Origin: Hetaerina americana
Lineage: Eukaryota > Arthropoda > Insecta > Odonata > Calopterygidae
Length of the DNA: 64,000 nt
Direction: 5' to 3'
Assembly: GCA_022747635.1 (NCBI GenBank)
Contig: JAKTNV010000009.1
Location: forward strand, 62,676,767 to 62,740,766
Positions 1 to 12,493 of this stretch are shown here, piece after piece; position 1 is the first letter of the stretch; the number at the start of each line of letters is the position of its first letter. Made by a program: the position numbers and the translations under genes. The notes below the pieces were generated by a model. That model did not search any database and was not told the origin of the DNA. It saw only the letters and a list, made by a program, of their open reading frames with translations.

Positions 1-2016
1 CTTAACGAGGAAAATATGCATGAATATGAAGCCGGATGTCTGGCGTAACTGATGCACACTCCACGGCAAGACGTAAAATTCCAACGTAATAGCTGTTTTT
101 TGTTCGAAATGCGATATTTAAACGTTGTTCCCTCTTGAGTATAGTTTTAGGATAATATTTTGTTTCTCATAGTTACCAATTCCCGTTTGCTGTATTGTAT
201 TTTCCAGTGCAGTAAAATAAAGTGTTAATGAAACATTAGCTATGAGAGATGAACTACGTATGTCAACGATAGAATTTTGTGTTCTCTAACCCAATACTAC
301 GACCTATTATATACCCGGGAACCGAAACTACTCTGTTAGTGCAAAGGGGACTAAATTAACACTTCTTAAGGAGCAATTAAACAGTTTTGTAACTGTAGTT
401 TGCCGATGTAATTTCCGCATGCAACAGGGGACACGAGGGAGGTCCTTATACTAGGGATGAAGAGAATGATGCAAAAAAGAACAGTTGGCTGTTACACACA
501 TGCAGGATGTCGTAGAGGAAGCAGGTATATATGCACAACTCTCTCTCGGTAGAGCGGTTCCCCCGTTGGGCCAAGCTGTGCTGGATTCATGTTTTTACTG
601 CAAGCCCAGTGCGTTCCGACATGCGAGAACGCCATTTACTCGGGACCTCGGCCATTACTCGTCCAAATTACTGCTACTAAGCGCAAGACTGAGATTAGGC
701 ACTTTGCAACGCGAGGATGGGAGAAGGAGGATTGGATTACACGGAAACGTAAGAAGAGGGATAAGATAAAAGAAACACTGGAAAGTCTTTACCAATTTTG
801 CATTGTAATCATTACATACTACGCTCAGATGAGAAAACTGATGTCACTCTTTGATACCAAAAGAGGGATAAATTTCTCTACTGAGAACTTTAGCTTTTAG
901 GAAATCTCGGAAAGAGAAATATAATAAAGTTCATCCAACTTAGAGCATTGGAATAATTATCAAGACTTGCTTTATTTTGACGCGCATATGCTAATAACTA
1001 ACATCTATTATAAAGCAAGTGACTCGAATAAAAAAAAAACTCCGCAAACATTTTCTATGGCTTAATTAACAGCATCAGCATTGTTTAAATTACTTTTTTA
1101 TGAAGGATATTTGGCACTTAATTTTTAAAATTTTTTCATACCAGAAATACTCTTGCAAAATATATTGGCACTGTACATTATGCCGATATGCTATCTAGTG
1201 AAGCAATCATTTAACGTTTACATTAAACATAATGCAACAAAAATAAAATTATCTTACTCTGACATCTAAATAGTTTAAAATACTGGTAATAAATTTCATA
1301 GGTATAGGAATACTAGCCTTTGATTAAATATCTGAGAATCGACGTTTGTCATGGAAAAAAAGTGCCCTCTTTGATATTATGTAACTGGAAGGCATGTATA
1401 ACGTTTGAAAAACAGTGTATGATGGCAGAAAAATATGATATTTCCCGTGTTTTCTTGAGAAATTAATTAATTATGCCTGAGATTTTTATGACTAGGATTG
1501 GTTAAAAATTTATACTAAAAACATTTTATACTTAAAATTTTATTTCAGAAGATCTTGAAGAATCTACTTAGTCATTGAAAAACTCGATCGAATGTAGTGA
1601 TGAAGTTTTATGAGTGCACACAAAATCAATTTTTCACTTGAGCTCACTACACTTACAGGACTTCACTCAGTAAAGTACGGGCAAAAGTAGCACTTTTCCA
1701 CGGCACAAGACTTCTTACGTTTGCATAATTTTTCCATTGTAAATATTTTTCTAGAAATATGCAAAAGTATATACATATTTTTTTGCACATATTCAGGGGA
1801 TATGTCAAACACATTTGTGATTTCAAAAATGATTCCTGATTTCTTGATTGAAAATTTAAAACGCGGGTGAATAGCAATTCCGTTTTATTTTATTTTTGAA
1901 GCGTTCAACTGTCATTTTATCTATAGACAATTTTCGTATTTACTACCGTTGCAATATTGTCTTTGAATAAACATGCTAAATGCTGGACCGCTGGATCTGA
2001 ACCGAGAGAAACCTCA
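1..2016. other. AT-rich sequence, no gene seen
   Basis: Long AT-rich stretch. Overlapping open frames of about 95-103 codons at 485-900 have no recognisable domain and no convincing splice or promoter context. A short frame at 1653-1877 on the minus strand is equally featureless. I see no repeat or RNA gene that I can name. Confidence 0.6.
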
Positions 2017-2162
2017 CTGAATAAATGAACTTTGTATTTTACCACAAAAAACTTCCCACATATACTTCCTACATACTTCATCCCTGATGATGTCCCCTAT
2101 GCGTCGAAACCAAAAGTAGAGTAATAAAATATTGAAAAAAATTACAAAGTTTACTTATTCAG
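2017..2162 (+). mobile_element. Palindromic terminus of a Penelope-like element (probable)
   Basis: Two inverted arms, 2017-2040 and about 2138-2162, match at roughly 22 of 24 positions. Between them, at 2084-2118, lies a sequence with the layout of a hammerhead ribozyme: CTGATGA, a short insert, CGAAAC, a 5-nt loop and then GTA. Penelope-like elements are known to carry hammerhead motifs in their terminal repeats and to occur as inverted partial copies, and the same plan recurs at 58.4 and 59.9 kb here. Stem II and stem I pair poorly, so the motif is decayed if it is one. No coding part of an element is visible next to it. Confidence 0.45.
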
Positions 2163-3174
2163 CGGTCATGGGTTTTCATAAAGTAGAGCTCAAAACCATC
2201 GAATTCAGAGAGAAACTTTTTTTATGAGAAAATAAAATATACTCACTGCAGAGGGAACAGTTTGGAATTCTTGCTTTCAGTAATATGGCACTTACCTGAA
2301 AAAGAAAATAACAGTTTTAGTATACTAAAACTCCAGGTTCTAAAATTATCATAGTTAAAATGGTTCACGTTTGTATGACATCTTAAATCTTTCTTATTAA
2401 GACATGACACCTCAAATGCAGAGAATAAAGAAGCATTACTAGAGTATAGATAGCAGTAAACAATGATATTCAGTCAAAAACCTCTATTACTTTTTATATA
2501 CTCATACATAAAGAACATTTACATAATCACAACTCTGAACTTAATAGGCTTCCAAGGGATTCTTCAAAAAATTGGAAACATAAAGCCTTTATGATAAAAA
2601 ATATAACGTAGACAGAAAAGCATTGGGTAAAAGCATTGTAAAAAGTGATTAAAAGCAACTCGAAATTCCCAAATTCACTCAAATCCAAAGAATCGTTTTC
2701 CATTTCTATATTTCCCCTGATTGATGATGGGAGATTTTAAACTTAATAAGTATTATTATTTTGCTCTTAACTCACATTCTTCGCGTGACAAATAAATTAG
2801 CCATGTGTCTTTTCTCTCACGTTGAGCATGACTGCTCAATGTTGGTTGTAGCTTTGAAACGAAGAAAGCGGACAACGGATTCTCCCATCATAATTCCACA
2901 CAGTTGATGTTGTTCATCGATTTTAGGACGAGACACGGTTAGCTCTAAATATATTAAGAATCAAGCAAGGTTGGATGTGTTCACTTTTAACTTTAAACAT
3001 AGCAATTCATCCTTCACGTTTGACCTTCATAGTTATACTCTAGAAAAATACATTTCGACCGCGAACGAGCACCGGGAATACGAAGCGTGGCTGTTGCCTT
3101 AAACCAAAAACCTTCCTTTTTTTATGATTCCTCAATCTCAGTTCCACAGAACACTCCACAAGGAATGAGTGCGG
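2163..3174. other. AT-rich sequence, no gene seen
   Basis: No coding signal, RNA gene or named repeat. The final 200 bases become more CpG-containing as the next islet is approached. Confidence 0.55.
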
Positions 3175-4010
3175 TCAGAGAATTGCGAGCCGCCAGACGT
3201 CCGAAAATTGCGGGCTCTCCTGCGCGCCAAAGGGGACCGGGACGAAGGGCAGAGTGATTAGCGGCCAGGGTTCAAGGATCGACTTTATTCCTTGCGTCCG
3301 TATTTGCGCCAATAAATGTCCGCCCCCTTGATTCGCGTCCGTTGGCGTGTGCGGCCCGCCTGCCTCATGCGTGCGCCGCCGTCCTCCCTCAGCAGACACG
3401 GCGAGAAGGGCGGGAAAGGGATTTCCACATTTGCTTCCCTTTGATCTCCCGGGGAAACGAACGAATGAATGAAGGAACCACACTCTCAATCTCCCCCTCT
3501 GCACCGTGGAGCATCTTATTCCATTCGGACGGCTAAGCAATCTACCAACCGTCTTTCAAACCGGCGTCGCTCCTCTCAACCCCGCGCTGCCCCAACCATC
3601 ATCCTCTCAGAGCCGCCCTCCCCTTGTCCCCGCCCCCTACCCTCTCTCTCTTTTCCCTACACGCCGCTTCTTTTCGCCGCTCCACCCCACCTTCCCGTCC
3701 TAATCCTCCCACCATTCCCGGATCCCACTGGATCCCCACCCCTCAAACGCCACAATCCTCCTCTCTTTCCCTGCTTCTCGCCAGTGCACGACTCGGAATG
3801 TGGAACCGACGACATGGAGAGGGGTAGAGGAGGTGTGTCTCTGGCGGAAGTATTTCTCCCTCAAGAAATTATCCTTCCTCCACCCAACCGTGAAGCTCCT
3901 CTCTCAAAAGTGCAGAAGGAGTACGCCCGCTTATTTTTAACGAACGGAAAAATGAACCGCTCGTATCCTCGTCGGAGATGATGAAAACATCTCTTCGGGG
4001 ACGTTCCAGG
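3175..4010 (+). other. CpG-containing, pyrimidine-biased GC-rich islet with a splice-donor-like end
   Basis: Base composition switches sharply from AT-rich to GC-rich. Positions 3175-3500 hold many CpG dinucleotides and 3540-3800 are strongly C/T-rich on the plus strand. A frame of 170 codons (3469-3981) is rich in Pro and Ser simply because of the C/T bias, so I do not call it a gene. The islet ends near 4011 with AGG followed by GTGAGT, a near-consensus 5' splice site. The block could be a first exon or 5' UTR with promoter, but a CpG island without a transcript is equally possible. Confidence 0.35.
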
Positions 4011-4476
4011 GTGAGTATTGCTTCCTGAAATTTGGAGCGTGGAACTTCGTGGACTTAGAGTATAACTGTGGAAGCTTTTTAATTTACTACATGAGGCTTT
4101 GAAAAGAACTCAAAAGTAATCCTGGACGAGTCAGTTATTGGAGTCATATAATAGCAAAGAATGATAATATGAAAGTGGTACTGGCGTATTATGAGACTCA
4201 GAGAGTAATTTTTTTTTCAGAAAATCGTCGGAGTAATGCTGGGATTTTTACAAATAATTCCTGTCTAAAATATTAAAAATGACTTTTTATTGCAATGTTT
4301 TCAAAAAATTCGTATCGCTATCTACTTAATCCTGTCTGAGATATTCATCAGTTTGTTTTTTAATGTCTTTCAGATCATATGGATTATTAAAAATTTCATT
4401 GTACGGTATGTATTTCATGTCATAAACCTAACCCCATTTTTTTAAATCAGCAACCAATGATTTACGTCTAATAGTA
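4011..4476. other. AT-rich sequence, no gene seen
   Basis: If the donor-like GTGAGT at 4011 is real, this would be intron. No other feature is visible. Confidence 0.5.
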
Positions 4477-4707
4477 GTTGTGGTATTTATGGGAGACGAC
4501 CGACAGCTGAGGTCATTTGCGCTATTAGGGATAGTTGGGAAAGGAAGGGTGGAGAGAAACCCGGCGTTGGCATTAGTCGCCTCATGTCGAAAGGCGCCAA
4601 GGGGCCCGAAGTTTAACGTCCCATCCGACGGACGTCGTACTCACTCAAAGTGCCCTCCACAAAGCACCTGAAGTAGGGATCGGGATACCACAGAAAAATA
4701 TTTGTTG
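4477..4707 (-). mobile_element. SINE family C, body only (lacks tRNA-like head)
   Basis: This stretch aligns along almost its whole length with 54052-54275. Both contain GAGAGAAACCCGGCG, AAAGGCGCCAAGGGG and GACGGACGTCGTACTCAC. Homology ends abruptly where the 54-kb copy enters its tRNA-like head, so this copy is truncated at its 5' end on the minus strand. The plus-strand frame at 4480-4671 is a by-product of the repeat, not a gene. Confidence 0.65.
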
Positions 4708-5440
4708 AGTGTCTCATTTCATTAGCCTAAGTATGAGAGTGGAAACATAAGAAGAGCCAATCACATGAAAGGAGAACAATCACAAATATCTCCAATCACC
4801 ACAAAACTACCCAATCCATACATCGCCTGACTCGGGGGAAGAAAACCAGTCGAATTCAAAGTTTTAACATTGAAGACAATTTAAAGGAGAAGTCTTTCGC
4901 GCCCTTTTCTAAACTAAAAGTAATAGTATAGTTGGAGACCCATGTATTAGAAGTTAAAATTACAAGCAAAATATGTGATAGAAAAAATAGATTTATAATA
5001 GATAAATAGTGAATTAAAATTATTCATAGATGTGGAGGCCTTCAAATGATCACCATCATTGAAATCTATAAGAGAAGTATACAAGGCGAAGAAAAGGAAA
5101 AATACTTCACCTACGTCCTAATGGATCCACCAACCACTTTCAACCTTATAAGGTATTGCTCCACCAAATTTCTCTTTCCCAAACTGATTTGGAACACAAA
5201 TACTACTTTTCCTCACTATCCATATTGTTAATTCAATTCTTTCTCGATGCCCTCGTCTTAGAATGGTCAATTACCTTTAAATAGTTATAGTACTAGCGCA
5301 CCCGGTGAAACATTCCAGGACCGGTTGACTTTAACGGACTCAAGGCACGAAAGGGAGGTTGAGAAGCAGGATTCGTTGGCTGGATACCTACTTCATGACT
5401 TTGGGGACTTCACAGTTGATAGTAGGCGGAGGTACCATGC
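4708..5440. other. AT-rich sequence, no gene seen
   Basis: A 61-codon frame at 5046-5231 is unremarkable. Nothing else is supported. Confidence 0.5.
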
Positions 5441-5900
5441 TTGGAATAGCTCATTGTGAGCACCCAATCGCGCGGAAGATGTTGAAAAGTCCTTTGTCCG
5501 CTTCCCTCCCGTCTTTGGACCCTTCCAATTCCCATTCATTCCCTCCTTCCCCTTTGGAAACAGTGTCTTTCTCTCCCTCTCTCCCTCACTTCCTTTCTCT
5601 CTCTCTCTTGCTCGCTGGCGCGCTCATCTCGGGCACCTCCATTTCTCGGCGTTAATTAAGCAAGGCGTTCGCATGCAAACGGAACTACAAATCAGCTCCC
5701 CGCTACCCTCGGTCCCAGCCACTCCCTCTTCCGTCCCTTCCTCTTTCGCTCCCGGGGACGGCAATTAACATACACCGCATCTCATTGAAACCAAGATGAT
5801 CGCGGATTCCGTGTGGAATTGAGTGCTTCTTGAGGGGAAAAAGCCGGCGGAACTCTCCTCACGGGAGTCGTTCGAAGAAATTCGAGCGCAGGACTTTTTT
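5441..5900. other. GC-rich, pyrimidine-biased islet
   Basis: C/T-rich on the plus strand at 5490-5640 with runs of TCCCTC and TCTCTC, then CpG-containing sequence to about 5900. The 98-codon frame at 5359-5655 is explained by this bias. Possible regulatory island or untranslated exon; no decisive signal. Confidence 0.35.
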
Positions 5901-7670
5901 ATCTCCGGATCAGGGTAACTGCTAGAAGTGCGCAGCGTTTAGCACAATGCGGCATTCTGTACTTTTTCAGAGTTTTAAGTGGATAAAGAGGTCTAATTGT
6001 AAGCTGCTCAGAGCAAAATAATATGAATCGGTCGTGTATCGTTAATTTGACACACTTTTTCATTTACTTATATTTCTTCGTGGCTATAAATCGAAATCAA
6101 ATCCATATTTGAAATACCTGAAATAATATCGAATATCATTGATTCCTGGGTAGTTACGCTCTGTTGAAAGTACTTTCACCCAAAAAAGGACTTAAAAATA
6201 TCACATAGCCAGGCTGAATTAGTTAATCAACAGATAATTTTATTTCAATCAGAAGACAAGTGAATTTAGTCGACAATATTTGAATTTAAGATTTAGAAAT
6301 GAAAATATTCTGTTACCCTTAGAGGAGTCATTTAAAGCGTACATTTTTTGTGGTGAACATATTTGTAAAAAAATTATTTTTAGTGACTCTTTGTTGTTTT
6401 TTAAGTTGATTACTATTTCATTTAAGTCCAAAATATAATCGAAAAATTACCGTACCACTATCCTGTTGCGTAAGCATCTTAGTTGTGTAATGGGTAAACC
6501 TATGCTGAATACAAGTGATTTCCCGGAATAATACCAAATATACAAAATCCGTACGGTTTTATAGGCGGGTATGTCTTAATTTCGAGGATATAACTGCCGG
6601 AATAGCCGTAGGATCCGGCTCTTCTGCCCTAATTTTACGGATCAATGGAGTAGAATTTCGTTTGAGTTGATATAACAACCTATCATTTGAATATTCAGCG
6701 TTATGACTGCATTTCATTAATCAAAGCATGCTCCCCGTAGAATGTTATCAAAAAATATATGCCGTTTACCTTATGGCGCGCAGAATCCTATGAAAATGGG
6801 ATTGGGTTTGGTATTATGGTATTCGCCTTATTCTAGTAACCATTGTATAAAACTTTAACCTTTTTTTTCCCCTGTTGAACGTTAATATAATAACCCTTGG
6901 GTTAATGATTGAATTGCATCTTTGATGACTTAAGATAATCAATTCTTCCTAAAAAAACTTCAAACGGTTAATTCTTACCAACATACCGTACAAAAGTTTA
7001 CTAAGAGAAAATAAAGCTGGGCGAATCAAACTAGTTAAACATTAATTTTTCAGAATCTGAAAATGAAATTAGTGAAAATACACATCGAGTTCTAAATGGG
7101 TTCACTGTATCATGTGTCATGTATCCCATCGATTGTGGAAGTTTTACATATTTTCAAAAGCTCCTGGAGTAAATAATTACAAATTCATTCGATGGCATTA
7201 TTAAGATATATTATTGATTCATTTACATGTATGTCAAGGGCTAAAGAGGAATTAAAGTCGAGAGAGGAGTCGAGCATATATTTCTCTCTCAGCATATGAA
7301 ATGTAAACACCGCTTCACTTCCTATTCTATGTTTATTTCATACTAATTAAACACCCAGGAATATTTCAATTGGATCTGCGATGTTGTCACAAGATTACGA
7401 GTAAAACGGGTTACATTTCGGCGTTAAATCTCTGCATCCTGGTGACAACCAAAATGCTTTTCAATTTCATTGGCTTGATTCATGTTATCCAAACATAATA
7501 ATGAAGTAGCTTGAACAGTATGCGTTGATGCAAAAAGTGTTAAACGCTAAGTCCCTGATAACACTGGGAACCTTAAAGTCAAGTTGATCGGAATATCTAG
7601 ACAATTTTTTCGAGGTGCGGTATCACCACTCTCCAAGGGAACACAATATAATCAAGCAATGAGGAGTTGA
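5901..7670. other. AT-rich sequence, no gene seen
   Basis: No recognisable coding, RNA or repeat feature in about 1.8 kb. Confidence 0.5.
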
Positions 7671-8360
7671 AAACGCGGGTGCGACAGACCGCTATTACGG
7701 TGATTAATCTCCCATTGATAGGCGGACACACAATCGCATTTGACAAGCTACGCAATCCACGTCTCATACCTTGACTGCGAGTTTATACCCAATCCGCAGT
7801 GTGCCGACGGCCAGACGGGAAGACCTTTGCCCCAAGAGGGGCCGGCGCTAAGCCCCCGGCACATCCGAATGAAGTCCGCCTTTCTTGCCTGGGAGGAAAG
7901 TGCCGCCCACCCATCGCCATCCGATGCAAAATTAACCTCGAACCTGGAGAAGGGATTTAGGTGTGCGCCGCTGGAGTGGGTTGGAGGGAGGGATACGGGA
8001 GAGGGCGGGAAAAGGGTACACGCGAATCCCTTTGGCCGAAGAGAGGTAGGCGTTTTCACCCGACCCGCATCACGCTTCCCGATGGATTGCGGTGTAAAAA
8101 TTGATTTGGCTGAAGGGGTGCCCTCTGAACTACCCTCCTGATCCTCTCCTCTTTCTGCGAGACGTATCGATAGATGGCAGTGTGAAAGAGGGAGTTCGGT
8201 GAAAGGGTGGGCGGGGGATGGACGGGGGTCGGAGGTAGTGGGGGAATGGGGGACGGGGGAGAGAGAGACGGCGAGGAAGGTGGGACGAGGAGAATATATA
8301 TCACGGGGAGGAGAGAAAATGGATGTAAGGGGATGAAATCGAATTTCGTCAGCTCCAGGA
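7671..8360. other. CpG-containing GC-rich islet with a purine-rich tract
   Basis: Positions 7780-8100 are GC-rich with frequent CpG. Positions 8180-8320 are G/A-rich on the plus strand. Long frames on both strands (7740-8141 plus, 8056-8451 minus) overlap and neither shows a known domain, the usual sign of composition rather than coding. Candidate promoter or untranslated exon. Confidence 0.35.
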
Positions 8361-9180
8361 GTCTGTTGCCCAGGGAAATCCCGCCTCGAGAGAAATACAA
8401 GTTTGTAAGGAACTTTCGATACACATCAATCCATAGGCGATCAAATTTCATGCATAAAAACTAGATGGATGTATGATCATAGTCTATTTGCGTACAACGT
8501 CACTTCATCTGCAAATTGCAATATCGAAGTGGAGAGAATCAGTAGTTGATTGAGAGTAAACAAGTGAAGAAGAATTACTCGGAGAGTAAGAAGAGTCAGT
8601 TATCTAATTGTAAAAGAATGACTTCGGTTATTCGAGAATATACATTATGGCATGCAATCAATTTCACAGCATAGAAGCTACGTATTTTTTTCCAAAATTT
8701 CCACATTGAGTAAAGAAAGGACCAGGGCATTAAACATGGAGACGAAAAATATTGTTTTTTGTAATTATAGTTGAAAAGTATGGAAAAACTATTTCTTGCA
8801 TTCATGTCTCTTATATCGGTGCAAACTCTGACCCACGTATGGGCCTTCTCTACCGTTGTGTAATTCTCTCATCGTTATCATTATCCTGAAGCATTAACTT
8901 TAACCTAGGTTTCATCCATTTAGTAGAGAAATTGGTTGATTTCGTAGGATAAGAATGGACAGGAATAGCTAGAGAACCTTCGATTTGTGATTATACTATC
9001 ACGACATTAACCTTTATAAAAAACATGTTGCATGTCTTTGTTAGCGTGCAAAATATTTAGATAAGTTAGGATTTGGTGAGTAGAGTAAAAAGAAAGGAAA
9101 GTACGCATTTAAACTTCTCGCCATGGGATGAACGTTCTCATCTAAAAGCCTTGCAAATTTTCACGGTTGGATTTCCAGGC
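8361..9180. other. AT-rich sequence, no gene seen
   Basis: No supported feature. Confidence 0.5.
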
Positions 9181-9350
9181 TCCTTCCTATGCGCAGTAGT
9201 TTCCGGCTGCGTGCAAATCATTCTCTCGTAACTTTCACGACTGAATTGGCTCCTCCACCTTTTCTTCCACTGGTGAGTGTGTGTGTTCATGGCCTCCGTT
9301 TCTTTTCCCTTCCCCACTCCCTCCTCAGCCCCTCCCCGCGAAACCCTGTC
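9181..9350 (+). other. Short pyrimidine-rich islet with donor-like GTGAGT
   Basis: A C/T-rich block contains ACTG followed by GTGAGTGTG near 9270, a fair 5' splice site. No flanking coding frame supports an exon. Confidence 0.2.
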
Positions 9351-11917
9351 ATTTATTATTTGAGACTGTGGAGCATCGGGAATTCTTCTTAGACGTCCGC
9401 ACCAGAGAAAAGATCCTTTTTTTTCAATTGTATCCCGAATTGAATATTCTCCCTCCGCACTGTGTTTTGCTGTATCATTTGATATTTCTTTCTAATACTG
9501 GATTCTAGCGAAATCCTCATAGAACTGATAAAGAATGATTTTAAGTTTCTTCCTAATATTCCTACTTGTTAGGTGTGTGTCGGATTCAGGATAGTCATAC
9601 GTTCAGGTTTTAAATTTTGATGAACAGTGCGCTATCCACATCTCTTGTACAAATAAACATATTTTGCATCTTCAAAACACTGAAATTCATTCAGAATCAG
9701 TTGTGTACGCTCTTGATATAACGCGTGAACGAAAGTAGACGGTGTTTCCTATTATATCCGGCCCCAATTGTCTATTTTTTGCTAATACTCACCTTTTTAA
9801 AGCCTAAGAATGTTTTCTACAGTATATTCTGTCTATTCTATATTTGCTAGTAGGTATGAATGCATGAATATTATCAATATTTCATATCTCAAATGCAATT
9901 ATTTGTCATTCCTTGTCTTATTTAAGTAGTTAACAATACAACTGGTAGCCTTTTGTACGAAATGAGATTATGAATGGAATTTGAAAACTTTTTCGGTTAA
10001 GTGTCACTTTGCCTAGACATTGTGGCAGGGTCACTCAAATGGCTTGGAATAAAAATAAATTAGCAGTGTAAATTATGCATATACCTAAAATTTATTACCC
10101 ACGAAATTTGCCTGCCCGAAGATTATTGTTTCTAGCCAGTTATGAAAATGAAATAAGTTTCCCTCTTCTGTTATAGTAGACTGATTTCTAAGTCCAGATC
10201 CTGCAAAAATCCTTGCGAAATTGATCACAGTTGAATGCATGAATGATGAAATTTATTTACCATTTCTACTCATTGAGTTAATCTGCGTATTAATAGTTGC
10301 TATTAATTAATCTATCAATATAGGACATTTATAATAAACTACACCGAAAAGCATTATATAACCTACGAATGAAATATCTATTGACTTCTGAAAAAGTTTT
10401 ATGTATCACATTTATCGTCAAACATGCTTGCAATATTTATTCCCTTAAAAACCTCCATTTAAGTTAAATACCCGGATATTTTGGTATATATCGTGGAGGT
10501 ATATTCCATAGTACTTTCTCAAAACGTAAGAGTCATTTGTTAAAGGTAATTTCTCTCTTCTTTTCCCCATTTTTTCTAACTTCTTCATTGCACCGAAAAT
10601 GTTTCTTTTACTCCTCACACTTCTCCTTTTCTATAACATTTTCATTTTAGTCAGAGCCATCTATACTACTTCTCAATAACTCATCTGTCCAATATCCGTC
10701 TACTTTTTTATATGTTCTCCCAGAGAAATCCTCCCTCCTCCTCCCAATATAACACCATCCTATCGGAAATGGGCTGAAGTCCGCTCGTCATCTGCCCCCA
10801 AACGCCACGTTTCGGAACGATCTATGTTCTTTTTTTACTATTATTTACGCCTTAACTTCACGCCTCTGTCAACGATTCCTTCCTCTTACATACCTATGTG
10901 TATTGAGTGTAATAAACTTTTTTTCATCCCATGTCATTACTATTATGTGTGCTTGTTAAATTCCAAAATACTGCTCAAATGTATGACCTTTTTCAAATAC
11001 CGCACCATAAAATGTTCTCTAATCTCTTCCATCTAATCAGCACATCTTAACAAAGAGCCCAAATAATTTATTTCTTTCTGTAAAAGGTTGCTAGGCTTTT
11101 CAAAGAAGAGTTGCCGACGGAATTCTCCTCACTGCAATAGAAATAAACTAACCACAATATCTATTTCTGTCCTAAATCCTACAAAATGAATTGATGCGAT
11201 TTAACATCTTTTCGTTGGGTAAAAAAACATGTTGTGTGATCATTACTGGATCTGGTTAATGTTACTCTTCATGATTTTTCTCCACATTGGTTAGCTGAAA
11301 TATTGATAGCAATATATCTGAAATTATTTTACACTGGCTACCTAGTGGGGATTATTTTTTGTGATGTCGTTTTGGTGAGAGAATCAAATACACATGGAGA
11401 TATTATCTATCGTCCTAGTAATGACTGTTAACGCAGAGAGGATATCAAGATAAGGCATTAAAAGGCAAAACTTGGAGGAAACTAAGGATTCTATTACGAA
11501 TGTGGAAATAACGATGGATTTTATTGTGCTATTTATATGATGCGAGGCCGTGGGGTAAGATATCACGTCCCTCAGGAACGATTGGGTGGTAGCCAAATTG
11601 AATTTCTGCTGTTTGTAGCTCCAAATTATATCCCTTAAGAGCTGCAACATTTATTATGCCATAAACTTATTTATAAGAAATTTCTTAACGAACTGCATCT
11701 TAAATGTCAAGAAAACCGGTAGAGGGTCTGAAATTGAATTAATCATAGTTTTCTGCGCATCCTGTAAAGTAAGGTACTCAAGCCCAACCGTATATGAGAA
11801 TCTGTATTGGTTAATTATCTTAACACTGTGAAAAATTGCAACATTTCTCTCAAAATATACGGACTGGACAAGAAAAATACTTCAAATTATGATATTCTGG
11901 TATGATTTCCGGTTTAA
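9351..11917. other. AT-rich sequence, no gene seen
   Basis: About 2.6 kb without recognisable genes. Short frames such as 10824-11036 and 11384-11650 have no known domain. Confidence 0.5.
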
Positions 11918-12493
11918 CTAAAATTGATGGTTGAAAATGATGATACCCTCCAAACATACAGGTATACCTGTATTTCTGCAAGAGTTTTCAAAACGGATTC
12001 GCAACCCCCGGATGGGAAGGGGAGCACTGAACTTCCTTGGAGCTTCACGAAACCAGCACAAGCGAGAAATTTCAAGTAATTCCATTCGACCGTCAAAGAC
12101 GACTTCCTGCGTACGGAACCCACCGATGCAGTGACAGAAATAGTAGGATAAATGAATATATAAAGCAGTTTGCACTCCATGTCTAGATTGGAGTGCTTCA
12201 TCCTGGCGGTTGAGGCACGCTGGATCGAAAATCGCACCTCGTGCTCCATTGGAATAGACAGCTGCCAGAAATACCCGAGAGCATTTCTTTGTTAAACCCC
12301 CACGACCGTAGGAAATGGTATAGTTTGATGAGTGCAAACGGGAATGGTTCACTAAAATCACCTGCATATCCTGCTTTCGTGCATGACGCACAATTTTTAT
12401 TTTGGGCCTAAAATCCGAACCCTTGTAATACCACTCCATATCGGAACACCTTTCTGTGGCATTCAGCTTCTTCTTACAGTATTTGCGTTGCAT
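11918..12493 (-). other. Unexplained 191-codon open frame
   Basis: The longest minus-strand frame outside strand-biased or repeat DNA. The predicted product mixes polar stretches, several scattered cysteines and a carboxy end rich in Ile and Phe. I recognise no domain, signal peptide or repeat. A plus-strand frame of 67 codons overlaps it. The local composition (11980-12330) is less AT-rich than the flanks, so it may be the remnant of a repeat or a constrained non-coding block. No upstream promoter or splice support was found. I do not assign a function. Confidence 0.12.

Noticed and set aside
3469..3981. 170-codon Pro/Ser-rich frame
   Set aside because: Arises from C/T-biased DNA with overlapping open frames; no domain and no codon signal.
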